Assembly (NCBI GenBank): GCA_902801475.1
Contig: CADCIO010000010.1
Location: 1 to 63,543, forward strand
Direction of reading: 5' to 3'
Length of the DNA stretch: 63,543 nucleotides
Origin: an uncultured Bacteroidales bacterium
GTDB lineage: Bacteria > Bacteroidota > Bacteroidia > Bacteroidales > Bacteroidaceae
The notes under the pieces were generated by a model, which did not search any database, was not told the DNA's origin, and saw nothing but the letters and a program-made list of their open reading frames with translations. Below are positions 29,219 through 39,239 of the stretch, one piece after another. Numbering within the stretch: position 1 is the stretch's first letter; every line of letters begins with the position of its first letter. Position numbers and translations under genes: made by a program.

Positions 29219-29809
29219 ATGGAAAATAAGATTCAAGAATTGACCGAAAAGCTCCTGAAGGATGGAGTGGAGAAGGGCAATGCGGAAGCCGAAAAGATCA
29301 TTGCTGCGGCTAATGAGAAGGCGGCTCAGATTGTTGCAGACGCGAAGGCTCAGGCCGAAGAAATTGAGGCAAATGCCAAGAAGAATGTGCAGGGCATGGA
29401 GGAGAACATGAAGAGCGAAATCAAGATGTATGCTGCTCAGGCGCTCAATGCACTGAAAAGTGAGGTCACCGACGTGGTGGGTGATAAGGTGGTGAAAGAG
29501 GCGGCTGCAGACGTTGCTGGCAACAAGGATTTCATGAACGAGTTTATACTGAAGTTGGCTGAGAAATGGGGTGCCCAAGAGGACATCGTCATCAGCACAG
29601 AAGATGCAGCGAGTCTGAAGGCGCTCTTCGCGAAGAAGGCGAAAGCTCTGCTCGACAAGGGCGTGAAGATTGAAGAGGTGAACGGCAAGAAGACGCAGTT
29701 CACGGTGGCTCCTGCCGACGGCTCTTACAAGGTGAACTTCGGCGAGGCTGAGTTTGAGGAGTATTTCAAGAATTTCTTGCGTCCACAGTTGGTGGAAATG
29801 ATTTTCTAA
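29219..29809 (+). CDS. ntpE: V-type ATPase subunit E
   Basis: The 196-aa protein has a long N-terminal coiled coil rich in Ala/Glu/Lys (residues about 1-75, heptad-like EKIIAAANEKAAQIVADAKAQ) and a globular C-terminal domain. This is the architecture of V/A-ATPase peripheral-stalk subunit E. It is the first gene of the operon and precedes the DUF2764 gene by 3 bp. The stalk links the catalytic head to the membrane stator. Confidence 0.85.
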   Translation: MENKIQELTEKLLKDGVEKGNAEAEKIIAAANEKAAQIVADAKAQAEEIEANAKKNVQGMEENMKSEIKMYAAQALNALKSEVTDVVGDKVVKEAAADVAGNKDFMNEFILKLAEKWGAQEDIVISTEDAASLKALFAKKAKALLDKGVKIEEVNGKKTQFTVAPADGSYKVNFGEAEFEEYFKNFLRPQLVEMIF

Positions 29810-29812
29810 GGT

Positions 29813-30685
29813 ATGGGAAATTATTATTGTTTAATGGCGGGTCTGCCTGACATCACGCTGGAGGACACGAAGCGCGGGGTCAGCATGGAGGACTTGAGAG
29901 AGGAACTGGATGCGGTCTTGTCGGATGGCGACAAGAAGGTGCTCTACTACTTCTTCCTCAAGAACGACTGCATGAACCTTGTGAAGCTGCTGAAGAATCC
30001 TCATGCGGAGATTGACCTCAACGGCAACTTGACCATGGAACAGTATGTCGATTTGATGACTTCGGCAAGGGAGATGAACTTCAACGTGCATCGCTATCCT
30101 GCTTTTATGAGTATGTTTGCGCGCGAGTACGCATACAATAAGGATAAAGAGGGCTACTTCCCAGAGGATGACATGCTCTACAAGTTCTATCAATATGCCA
30201 TCGAAACGTGTCCAAACAAGACGGTGCGCCAGTGGTTCAAGCTGAATCTCGACATCACCAATATCCTCACGGCCTTCCTAGCAAGGAAGAATGGCTGGAA
30301 TGTGGCTGACTACATCCAGGGCGAGGATGAGGTGACGGAGATGATTCTGACGAATAACACGAAGGACTTCAACCTGACTGCCGAATACGACTATGTGGCA
30401 GACCTGATGAAGATTGTGGAGTGCGAAGACCCTGTGGAGAAGGAGAAAAAGATGGATGCGTTCAAGTGGCTGTGGCTGGAGGACAAGACCTTCTTCAACA
30501 TCTTCTCGATTGAGGCTGTGTTCGCTTATCTCTGCAAACTCGACATGCTGGCACGTTGGGACAAGCTTGACGTGGAAACGGGCAAGGAGACTTTCCGACA
30601 GATCATCGAGAATCTGAGAGGAGAGGCACGTGTGCCCGAAGAGTTCGTGGCGAAAGCTGCGCATGTGAGAAATTTGATGGAATAA
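29813..30685 (+). CDS. DUF2764 protein, V-ATPase-associated
   Basis: The 290-aa helical protein starts MGNYYCLMAGLPDITLED, characteristic of DUF2764, which in Bacteroidetes is always seen beside V-type ATPase genes. No subunit C gene is present in this operon. This protein may therefore fill the role of the C/d connector between rotor and membrane, but that is inference. It is flanked by subunit E (3 bp) and subunit A (17 bp). Confidence 0.8.
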   Translation: MGNYYCLMAGLPDITLEDTKRGVSMEDLREELDAVLSDGDKKVLYYFFLKNDCMNLVKLLKNPHAEIDLNGNLTMEQYVDLMTSAREMNFNVHRYPAFMSMFAREYAYNKDKEGYFPEDDMLYKFYQYAIETCPNKTVRQWFKLNLDITNILTAFLARKNGWNVADYIQGEDEVTEMILTNNTKDFNLTAEYDYVADLMKIVECEDPVEKEKKMDAFKWLWLEDKTFFNIFSIEAVFAYLCKLDMLARWDKLDVETGKETFRQIIENLRGEARVPEEFVAKAAHVRNLME

Positions 30686-30702
30686 TAAAACAAAGACAAG
30701 AT

Positions 30703-32445
30703 ATGACAAAAGGAACTGTTAGTGGCGTTATTGCCAACATGGTGACTCTGGCTGTCGATGGTCCTGTGAAGCAGGGTGAAATCTGCTATATCGAGACAGG
30801 TGGCGACAAGCTGATGAGTGAGGTCATCAAGGTGGTGGGCAGTGACGTGTATGTTCAGGTGTTCGAATCAACACGTGGACTCAGGGTTGGTGCACCAGCC
30901 GAATTTACAGGACACATGCTGGAAGTGCAGTTGGGTCCTGGCATGCTGTCTAAGAACTACGACGGTTTGCAGAACGACCTCGACAAGATGGAAGGTGTCT
31001 TCCTGAAGCGTGGTCAGTACACGGAACCCCTCGACAAAGAACGTGAATGGAACTTCGTGCCACTCGCCAAAGTGGGCGATGAGGTGGAAGGCTCTGCATG
31101 GCTCGGTGAGGTGGAAGAAAACTCGCAAAAACTGAAAATTATGGCTCCCTTCCAAATGGAGGGCAAGGCAAAGGTGAAGAGCATCGTGGCTGCCGGCAAA
31201 TATAAGATTCACGATGTGGTGGCTGTGCTCGAGAAGGAGGACGGCACTGAGGTGAAGGTGGATATGGTGCAGCACTGGCCAGTGAAGTTTGCCATGACGA
31301 ACTATAAGGAGAAACCACGCCCCTTCAAGCTGTTGGAGACAGGTGTGCGCACGATTGACACATTCAACCCCATCGTGGAAGGCGGTACGGGCTTCATCCC
31401 AGGTCCTTTCGGTACGGGTAAGACGGTGCTGCAGCACGCTATCTCTAAGCAGGCTGAGGCAGACATCGTGATTATCGCTGCCTGTGGTGAGCGTGCCAAC
31501 GAGGTGGTGGAAATCTTCACGGAATTCCCAGAATTGATTGACCCACACACAGGACGCAAGTTGATGGAGCGTACCATCATCATCGCCAATACATCAAACA
31601 TGCCTGTGGCTGCCCGTGAGGCTTCTGTCTATACGGCTATGACTATGGCAGAGTACTACCGTTCGATGGGTCTGCGTGTGTTGCTGATGGCTGACTCCAC
31701 TTCACGTTGGGCTCAGGCGCTGCGTGAGATGTCTAACCGTATGGAGGAACTGCCTGGTCCTGACGCATTCCCAATGGACTTGGGTGCCCTCATCTCAAAC
31801 TTCTACGGACGTGCTGGTTACGTGTATCTGAACAACGGAGAGATTGGTTCCATCACGTTCATCGGTACGGTGTCTCCTGCCGGTGGTAACTTGAAGGAGC
31901 CTGTGACGGAGAATACCAAGAAGGTGGCTCGCTGCTTCTACGGTTTGGAACAGGATCGTGCGGACAAGAAGCGTTATCCTGCTGTGAATCCTATCGATTC
32001 CTATTCCAAGTATCTGGAATATCCTGAGTTTGCTGAATACATCTCGAAGAAGATTAACGACAAGTGGATTCCCAAGGTGCTCAACCTGAAGACCCGTATG
32101 CAGCGTGGTAAGGAGATTGCTGAGCAAATCAACATCTTGGGTGATGACGGTGTGCCAGTGGATTACCACGTGGTGTTCTGGAAGTCTGAAATCATCGACT
32201 TCGTGCTCTTGCAGCAGGATGCGTTCGACGAGGTGGATGCTGTGACATCGCTGGAGCGTCAGGAGGCCATTCTTGATATGGTGACAGAAATCTGCGAACA
32301 CGACTTCCAGTTCGATCACTTCGAGGATTGTGTGGCATACTTCCGTAAGCTCATCAACCTCTGCAAGCAGATGAACTACTCGCAGTTCAAGAGCGAACAA
32401 TATAACGACTTTGTTTCACAAATCAAGGCAATGCTTGCCGCATAA
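30703..32445 (+). CDS. ntpA: V-type ATPase catalytic subunit A
   Basis: The 580-aa catalytic subunit has an N-terminal beta barrel, the A-type non-homologous region (residues about 115-190) and a nucleotide-binding core. The P-loop is GPFGTGKTVLQ, and the catalytic glutamate is in AACGERANEVVE. LMADSTSRWAQALREMS is also conserved. It hydrolyses or makes ATP in alternating A3B3 head positions. Confidence 0.97.
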   Translation: MTKGTVSGVIANMVTLAVDGPVKQGEICYIETGGDKLMSEVIKVVGSDVYVQVFESTRGLRVGAPAEFTGHMLEVQLGPGMLSKNYDGLQNDLDKMEGVFLKRGQYTEPLDKEREWNFVPLAKVGDEVEGSAWLGEVEENSQKLKIMAPFQMEGKAKVKSIVAAGKYKIHDVVAVLEKEDGTEVKVDMVQHWPVKFAMTNYKEKPRPFKLLETGVRTIDTFNPIVEGGTGFIPGPFGTGKTVLQHAISKQAEADIVIIAACGERANEVVEIFTEFPELIDPHTGRKLMERTIIIANTSNMPVAAREASVYTAMTMAEYYRSMGLRVLLMADSTSRWAQALREMSNRMEELPGPDAFPMDLGALISNFYGRAGYVYLNNGEIGSITFIGTVSPAGGNLKEPVTENTKKVARCFYGLEQDRADKKRYPAVNPIDSYSKYLEYPEFAEYISKKINDKWIPKVLNLKTRMQRGKEIAEQINILGDDGVPVDYHVVFWKSEIIDFVLLQQDAFDEVDAVTSLERQEAILDMVTEICEHDFQFDHFEDCVAYFRKLINLCKQMNYSQFKSEQYNDFVSQIKAMLAA

Positions 32446-32451
32446 ACGACT

Positions 32452-33774
32452 ATGGCTACAGCTTTTCAGAAAATATACACAAAGATTGGCCAGATTACAA
32501 AGGCCACAGTCTCCCTCAAAGCGAAGGGAGTAGGATATGATGAGCTTGCAACCATCAATGGTAAGCTGGCTCAGGTAGTGAAAATTGCAGGCGACGACGT
32601 GACCCTGCAGGTGTTTGAAGGTACGGGTGGCATCCCCACCAATGCGGAAGTGGTGTTCCTCGGCAAGGCTCCATCGCTGAAGGTGAGCGAGCAGCTGGCA
32701 GGACGCTTCTTCAATGCCTACGGAAACCCTATCGATGGAGGTCCAGAGATTGAGGGTAAGGACGTGGAGATTGGTGGTCCATCCGTGAACCCTGTGCGTC
32801 GTAAGCAGCCATCCGAACTGATTGCAACGGGTATTGCTGGTATCGACCTGAACAACACGCTGGTGTCTGGTCAGAAGATTCCATTCTTTGCTGACCCCGA
32901 CCAACCGTTCAACGAGGTAATGGCATTGGTGGCGCTCCGTGCAAAGGTGGACAAGATCATCCTCGGCGGTATGGGTATGACCAACGATGACTACTATTTC
33001 TTTAAGAATACATTCTCGAATGCTGGTGCGCTCGACCGCATCATCGCCTTCATGAACACTACCGAAGACCCTGCTGTCGAGCGTCTGCTCGTGCCTGATA
33101 TGGCATTGACAGCTGCTGAGTACTTCGCTGTGGAGAAGCACGAGACGGTGTTGGTGCTCCTGACGGATATGACTTCCTACGCTGACTCACTTTCTATCGT
33201 GTCAAACCGTATGGACCAGATTCCTTCAAAGGACTCTATGCCTGGTTCACTCTATTCCGACTTGGCAAAGATTTACGAGAAGGCCGTGCAGTTCCCAGAG
33301 AGTGCTGGTGGCGGTTCCATCACCATCATCGCTGTGACGACACTTTCAGGTGGCGACATCACACACGCTGTGCCTGACAACACGGGTTACATCACCGAGG
33401 GTCAGCTCTACCTGCGTCGTGACTCTGATATCGGTAAGGTCATCGTTGACCCATTCCGTTCACTCTCTCGTCTGAAGCAGCTTGTGGCTGGTAAGAAGAC
33501 ACGTAAGGACCACTCGCAGGTGATGAACGCCGCTATCCGTCTTTATTCAGATGCAGCCAATGCAAAGACCAAGATGGAGAACGGTTTCGATTTGACCGAC
33601 TATGACAACCGCTGCCTCGACTTCGCTAAGGAGTATGCAGGCAAGCTGCTTGCTATTGACGTGAACCTCGATACAACTGAAATGCTGGATGTTACGTGGT
33701 CACTCTTCAAGAAATACTTTAAGCTTGAGGAAGTCAATATCAAGAAAGAATTTACTGACATCTATTGGAAGTAA
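32452..33774 (+). CDS. ntpB: V-type ATPase subunit B
   Basis: The 440-aa non-catalytic head subunit lacks a canonical Walker A, having GQKIPFFADPD where the P-loop would be. It retains LVLLTDMTSYADSLSIVSNRMDQIPSK. It lies 6 bp after subunit A. Confidence 0.96.
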   Translation: MATAFQKIYTKIGQITKATVSLKAKGVGYDELATINGKLAQVVKIAGDDVTLQVFEGTGGIPTNAEVVFLGKAPSLKVSEQLAGRFFNAYGNPIDGGPEIEGKDVEIGGPSVNPVRRKQPSELIATGIAGIDLNNTLVSGQKIPFFADPDQPFNEVMALVALRAKVDKIILGGMGMTNDDYYFFKNTFSNAGALDRIIAFMNTTEDPAVERLLVPDMALTAAEYFAVEKHETVLVLLTDMTSYADSLSIVSNRMDQIPSKDSMPGSLYSDLAKIYEKAVQFPESAGGGSITIIAVTTLSGGDITHAVPDNTGYITEGQLYLRRDSDIGKVIVDPFRSLSRLKQLVAGKKTRKDHSQVMNAAIRLYSDAANAKTKMENGFDLTDYDNRCLDFAKEYAGKLLAIDVNLDTTEMLDVTWSLFKKYFKLEEVNIKKEFTDIYWK

Positions 33775-33777
33775 TAT

Positions 33778-34422
33778 ATGGCGATTAAGTTTCAATATAA
33801 CAAGACATCGCTTCAGCAGATTGAGAAGAACCTCAAGATGCGACAGCGCACCTTGCCTATCATCAAGAACAAGGAAACGGCGTTGCGTTTGGAGGTGAAA
33901 CGAAGCAAACAGGAAGCGGAAGACTTGGAAAAGAAACTGCAACAACAGATTGGCGGCTACGAGTCGATGTATGCCCTCTGGGGTGAGTTCGACACGTCGC
34001 TGGTCAGCCTGAAGGATGTGCAGCTCGATGTAAAGAAGGTAGCAGGTGTACGAGTGCCTGTGCTCCTGAACATCGAACTAGACGTGAAGCCTTTCGGACT
34101 GTTCTCTGCTCCGAAGTGGTACTTCGACGGCATCAATCTGTTGCAGGGATTGGCCAAGACCGCTGTGGAACGTGAGTTCGTGCTTGCCAAGTTGGGACTG
34201 CTCGATCATGCACGTAGAAAGACCACCCAGAAGGTAAACCTCTTTGAGAAAGTCCAGATACCTGGCTATCAGGAGGCAATACGTAAGATTAAGCGATTCA
34301 TGGAGGACGAGGAGAACCTCTCTAAGTCTTCACAAAAGATTCTGAAGTCTCTTCAGGAGGCGAGGAAGAAGAAAGAGGAACAGGATATTTCTCTCGAAGG
34401 AAAGGAGGCGGTTGCTGTATGA
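33778..34422 (+). CDS. ntpD: V-type ATPase subunit D
   Basis: The 214-aa central-stalk rotor subunit is predicted as a long antiparallel coiled coil. The N-terminal helix covers about residues 1-60 (QFN-like YNKTSLQQIEKNLKMRQ) and the C-terminal helix about 130-210. It transmits rotation to the membrane ring. Its stop overlaps the ATG of subunit I (ATGA). Confidence 0.92.
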   Translation: MAIKFQYNKTSLQQIEKNLKMRQRTLPIIKNKETALRLEVKRSKQEAEDLEKKLQQQIGGYESMYALWGEFDTSLVSLKDVQLDVKKVAGVRVPVLLNIELDVKPFGLFSAPKWYFDGINLLQGLAKTAVEREFVLAKLGLLDHARRKTTQKVNLFEKVQIPGYQEAIRKIKRFMEDEENLSKSSQKILKSLQEARKKKEEQDISLEGKEAVAV

Positions 34423-36302
34423 TACAAGACATGAAGAAACTCACGTTCCTCATCACTAGTGGGGAATATGACCAGTTCATTAGCGACATCCGCGAGCTGG
34501 GCGTTATCCATGTGGAGGAACTGCAGCAGGGTGCCACCAGCGACGAACTGCAAGCAGGTCTCGACCTTGCCGTGCGCTATAAAGAGGCGCTCAAGGCACT
34601 TGACTTTGCCGCTGATTCCTACGAGCCTTCTACCACCTACACCCCTCAGCCAGCCGATGCTTCCAGAGGATTGGCGCTGATTGAGACGGTGGAGCGTCTG
34701 CTGAAGGACGAGAACAGCGTGAAGCACAGTATGGATGCCACAGAGGATGCCATCCAGCAGTTGGAGCCATTTGGTGAATTCAGTTGGGACAGCATCCGAC
34801 AGTTGGAGAAGTCGGGCTATAAGCCATACTTCTATGCTGTTAATAATAAAATGTATAAGGCAGAGTGGGGCGAGAAGTATTTTGCCACACCTGTCAACGA
34901 AATCAATAAGAAAACTTATTTCGTGGCGTTCTCCAACGAGGACACGGAGCCAGAGATTACAGCAGAACGTCTGTTCTTGCCTGAGGAATCGCTCTCTGTT
35001 TATCAGGAGAAGTTGAAAATGCTCAGCGAACAGCTCGCCAGCATCCACGAGCAGCTGTTGCAAGTGAATGCGGTTGACCGTCCTTCCATCGAGGCAGGAC
35101 AGGTGGCGAATGAGAATGACATCCAGCTCTCGAAGGTGCATCTCAGCAATGAGAACCTCGTGAATGGTGCCGTGAAGCTGATGATTGGCTGGACCTTGAA
35201 GGAGAAAGCTGATGGGGTAGTGGACTACCTCGAAAAGCAGCACATCTTCTACGAGATGGAAGACCCTGCGTTCGACGACAATGTACCTATCCAAATCAAG
35301 AATGACAAGTTCTCATCACTCTTCGAGCCAATTCTTCGTATGTACTCCCTACCGAACTATCACGACATCGATCCGTTACCGTTCTTTGCCCCCTTCTTCA
35401 TGCTCTTCTTTGGATTGTGCATGGGCGATATGGGCTACGGCTTGCTGATTCTGGGTGCCAGCATCGCACTCATCTTCGCGAAACCATCATTGGCGAAGTT
35501 CGGTAAGTTGGGCGCATTGCTGGGTGGTATGACTTGCATCTGCGGATTCGTCACAGGCACCTTCTTCGGCATCGACCTCTCGACTGTCGATTGGGAATTC
35601 ATCAAGCCCATCCAGCCATACTTCATCAATGACTCCATGAAGGAGAGCTTCTTTGGCTACTCGCCCATGATGGTCATCTCCGTCATCATCGGTCTCATTC
35701 AGGTGTTGCTCGGCATGACGCTGGCAGGATGCAAGGCCGTGAAGAACTACGGCTTCATCTACGGTGTGGGCAAGTTCTCGTGGGTAGTGGCGCTCCTGAG
35801 TGCTACAATCCTCTTCGGACTTCCACTCTTCGGTGCAGAACTCTCTCAGCCTGTGCAGTATGTGCTCTATGCACTCATCGCCGTTTCTGCCCTCGGCATC
35901 TTCTTCCTCAACAGCCCGAATGCCTACAAGAAGGATTCTGCGCTGGGCAAGGCGCTGGGTGTGGGAAGCAACTTCGGTGCAGGACTTTGGGCAACTTACG
36001 GTATGTCCACTGGATTGCTGGGTGACCTCCTCTCATACATCCGACTCTTCGCACTCGGATTGACAGGTGGTGTGCTGGGTTCCGTGTTCAACCAGTTGGC
36101 GATGGAGATGAGTCCAGATGTGCCTGTGGTGCGTGAACTGGTGATGATCATCATCCTGCTCTTCGGTCACGGCATCAACTTCGGTCTCTGTATGATTTCC
36201 TCCTTCGTTCACCCCATGCGACTCACCTTCGTGGAGTACTTCAAGAATGCCGACTTCGAAGGCAACGGTAAGGAATATCAACCCTTTCAAGTGAAAGCAT
36301 AA
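34419..36302 (+). CDS. ntpI: V-type ATPase subunit I (membrane stator)
   Basis: The 627-aa protein has a soluble N-terminal arm (about residues 1-320) and about seven to eight C-terminal membrane helices starting near FFAPFFMLFFGLCMGDMGYG. That GDMGYG stretch is conserved in the a/I family. The C-terminal helix region containing YIRLFALGLTGG carries the essential arginine for ion passage. The start ATG overlaps the subunit D stop; an alternative ATG lies at 34431. Confidence 0.95.
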   Translation: MIQDMKKLTFLITSGEYDQFISDIRELGVIHVEELQQGATSDELQAGLDLAVRYKEALKALDFAADSYEPSTTYTPQPADASRGLALIETVERLLKDENSVKHSMDATEDAIQQLEPFGEFSWDSIRQLEKSGYKPYFYAVNNKMYKAEWGEKYFATPVNEINKKTYFVAFSNEDTEPEITAERLFLPEESLSVYQEKLKMLSEQLASIHEQLLQVNAVDRPSIEAGQVANENDIQLSKVHLSNENLVNGAVKLMIGWTLKEKADGVVDYLEKQHIFYEMEDPAFDDNVPIQIKNDKFSSLFEPILRMYSLPNYHDIDPLPFFAPFFMLFFGLCMGDMGYGLLILGASIALIFAKPSLAKFGKLGALLGGMTCICGFVTGTFFGIDLSTVDWEFIKPIQPYFINDSMKESFFGYSPMMVISVIIGLIQVLLGMTLAGCKAVKNYGFIYGVGKFSWVVALLSATILFGLPLFGAELSQPVQYVLYALIAVSALGIFFLNSPNAYKKDSALGKALGVGSNFGAGLWATYGMSTGLLGDLLSYIRLFALGLTGGVLGSVFNQLAMEMSPDVPVVRELVMIIILLFGHGINFGLCMISSFVHPMRLTFVEYFKNADFEGNGKEYQPFQVKA

Positions 36303-36392
36303 CTTTAATAATTCATTAATAATAACTCGGGTTCTCCGTGTCACTTAAACCCTTCTCATGGGCGACAGAGTTAACCCACTAAAAACAATTAA

Positions 36393-36851
<459 letters not shown>

Positions 36852-36875
36852 ATTTAGGCCGATCATACTGATAAA

Positions 36876-36913
36876 AATATGCCCCACGTCGTTTGGTCGA
36901 TGTGGGGCATATT
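36876..36913. terminator. Bidirectional terminator between ntpK and the alpha-galactosidase gene
   Basis: A stem of about 12 bp (arms AATATGCCCCAC and GTGGGGCATATT) extended by a few pairs in the loop, with flanking A and T tracts. It lies between converging genes. Confidence 0.8.
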
Positions 36914-36947
36914 GTTTTCGTTCTGTTGGAATGCTTGGGCTGAGTGC

Positions 36948-39107
36948 CTACATCCTCTTCAATCGGATGACACGGCTGGCGAACTGACCGCTGAGGTTGA
37001 GTTCGATACCTGTCTCCATAAGGAATTTTCCGCTGAATCTCTTGCCTTCGAGGGAGCGGGCACTTCTGTCTGTACCCTCAAATTCGTTCAATACGTAAGT
37101 GGCGTTGGGGTCAAGTCCTGCCATGTGCCAACGGGGAGCATCCAGACCAATGTAATTTTCAAATTTGTAGCAGAAGAACACGCCCTCTGACTTGTCTTCC
37201 GTCACGAACATCTCGCTGCAAAATCCCTTGTTTTCGTAGGGTGAGAGCAGACGATAGAGGTCACCCAACTGAATGATAGGACGAATCTCCTTGTAGAACG
37301 CCACAGCTTTCTTGGCATACTCACGTTCGCTGTCATTCAGGTCACTGGGCTTCATCTCCATACCCAAACGTCCTGTCATCGCCACATCGAAACGGAATTT
37401 CAATGGGATGACGCGACCCGTCTGGTGGTTGGGCGAGGCGCTGACGTGTTGTGCCATAGCCAGGGTGGGGAAGAAGTGGCTGGTGCCCCATTGGATGAAG
37501 AGGCGCTGCTGGGCATCGGTGTCGTCGCTTACCCAGAACTCGTCGAAGTAGGGCAGGGCTCCCCAGTTGACACGACCGCCACCGCTGGAACAAAGCTGGA
37601 TGACCAGATTGGGATGGGCAGCACGAATGCGCTCGAGTGCTGCGCGGAGTCCCAGATGATAATCCACGAAGAGGTGGCTCTGCTTGTCTGCTGTCAGATA
37701 GCTGCTGCCGAAGTTCTGCATGGACATGTTGCAGTCCCATTTAATATAATGTAGGGTAGGGTTCTCCTTCACCAGATTGTCCACGATGCCGACCACGAAG
37801 TCCTGCACCTTGGGGTTGGAGAGGTCGAGCACGAGTTGCGTGCCGCCACGACCTTTTGAGAGTTCGCGTGTGGGATGGGCCACCACCCAGTCGGGATGTG
37901 CTTCGAAGAGTTCACTCGCGCTGTTGGTCATCTCTGGCTCAATCCAGATGCCGAACTTCAGGCCTCTTTCCTCTGCCGCCTTCACCAGGGCAGGAATGCC
38001 GTTGGGAAGCTTCTCTGTGTCTGTCACCCAGTCGCCCAAGGCTTTGTCGTCGTAGGTGCGGCGATACTTGCGGCCGAACCATCCGTCGTCCACCACGAAT
38101 AGCTCGCCACCGAGTTCCTTGAGACCGTCCATCATCTGTTCGCACACCTCCTGGTTCACGTTCATATAGACACCTTCCCACGAGTTCAACAGAATCTCTC
38201 TTAACGCTTGACCGTTGTGCAGCTGGCCATTGCGTCCCCAGTGGTGGAAAGCACGACTCACGCCACCCTTACCCTCTTCGCTGTACGCCAGCGCCAGTGT
38301 TGGAGTCGTGAACGATTCGCCTGCTTTCAGCGTATAGGCCGTGTGCAGATCGTCGATACCTGCCAAGAGCGTGTGGCGATTCTTTCCACGTGTTTCGATG
38401 CGAAGTTTGTAGTTACCTGTCCAACAGAGGGCAGCGCCGATGACGCGTCCGCTGTTCTCTTGTGGTTTTCCGTCGAGCGAGATCATCACCTCTGCACGGT
38501 CGTCCATTGCTGTACGTACACCGTCATGATTCACGATGGTCTTCAAACCAGCCGACAGCGGTTCTTCCGTCATTCCGGCCTCTTGTCCCCATGCCCCATG
38601 GAAGTGAGTTAGCCAAGCACCTTCCTGACGTAACGCCATCACACCACTTGCATACTGTTCCAATTTGATGGGTTTCTTCTCGCCATTGCGAATCACTGTC
38701 CAAGTCTCAATCACATCGCTCTTGTCATTGGCTTTGTAGTGAATGTCCACAAAGAAGTCGTACTTTTTGTCCTTCAGCGAGATGATAGTCTCTTCACCCT
38801 GCTGCTGACTGCCCGTCACCACTAGCTCCGTTGACATATTACCATCGGCATGAGTCACGCTCAATGCCGTCTCGTCGAAGCTATTGCGACCAAAGGCTGG
38901 ATAGGCATCGTAGTTCAGTCCCCTGGCATCATAGACCTCCTGCGCCTGTTCAGACTTAATGCGCGAACCATAATATTGGATACGTGGTGTCTGACCCTCG
39001 TTCGCTGCAATCATCAGCGTGGTCTTGGGGGTGTTCACAAAAATGTCCTTGGCACTGGCACTCAAGCCCAGCGTTAAGGCAAAGATGGTAATCAGTACTT
39101 TTTTCAT
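36948..39107 (-). CDS. Exported GH36 alpha-galactosidase
   Basis: The start is placed at the ATG of MKKVLITIFALTLGLSASAKD, which gives a 719-aa protein with a signal peptide. The frame is open for a further 450 bases upstream, but that part runs through the promoter and into the divergent gene. Catalytic motifs of clan GH-D are visible: YIKWDCNMSM (nucleophile Asp) and FWVSDDTDAQQR (acid/base Asp). SSGGGRVNWGALPY contributes to substrate binding. It is expected to remove terminal alpha-galactose from raffinose-type or galactomannan oligosaccharides in the periplasm. Confidence 0.93.
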   Translation of the reverse strand: MKKVLITIFALTLGLSASAKDIFVNTPKTTLMIAANEGQTPRIQYYGSRIKSEQAQEVYDARGLNYDAYPAFGRNSFDETALSVTHADGNMSTELVVTGSQQQGEETIISLKDKKYDFFVDIHYKANDKSDVIETWTVIRNGEKKPIKLEQYASGVMALRQEGAWLTHFHGAWGQEAGMTEEPLSAGLKTIVNHDGVRTAMDDRAEVMISLDGKPQENSGRVIGAALCWTGNYKLRIETRGKNRHTLLAGIDDLHTAYTLKAGESFTTPTLALAYSEEGKGGVSRAFHHWGRNGQLHNGQALREILLNSWEGVYMNVNQEVCEQMMDGLKELGGELFVVDDGWFGRKYRRTYDDKALGDWVTDTEKLPNGIPALVKAAEERGLKFGIWIEPEMTNSASELFEAHPDWVVAHPTRELSKGRGGTQLVLDLSNPKVQDFVVGIVDNLVKENPTLHYIKWDCNMSMQNFGSSYLTADKQSHLFVDYHLGLRAALERIRAAHPNLVIQLCSSGGGRVNWGALPYFDEFWVSDDTDAQQRLFIQWGTSHFFPTLAMAQHVSASPNHQTGRVIPLKFRFDVAMTGRLGMEMKPSDLNDSEREYAKKAVAFYKEIRPIIQLGDLYRLLSPYENKGFCSEMFVTEDKSEGVFFCYKFENYIGLDAPRWHMAGLDPNATYVLNEFEGTDRSARSLEGKRFSGKFLMETGIELNLSGQFASRVIRLKRM

Positions 39108-39137
39108 GTCTTGATAGGTTTTGATGATTATCTTTTG

Positions 39138-39145
39138 CAAAGGTA
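39138..39145 (-). promoter_or_regulatory. -7 box of the alpha-galactosidase gene
   Basis: Minus-strand TACCTTTG, 30 bp before the chosen start codon at 39107. It argues against the longer reading frame upstream. Confidence 0.65.
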
Positions 39146-39239
39146 ATGCTTCTCGGCGAGAATACCCAACAATCCCACACAATTTTTCCTCTTTCCCTGC
39201 GTTATTACATAAAAACCTGCACGTGCACCGCTTCCGACA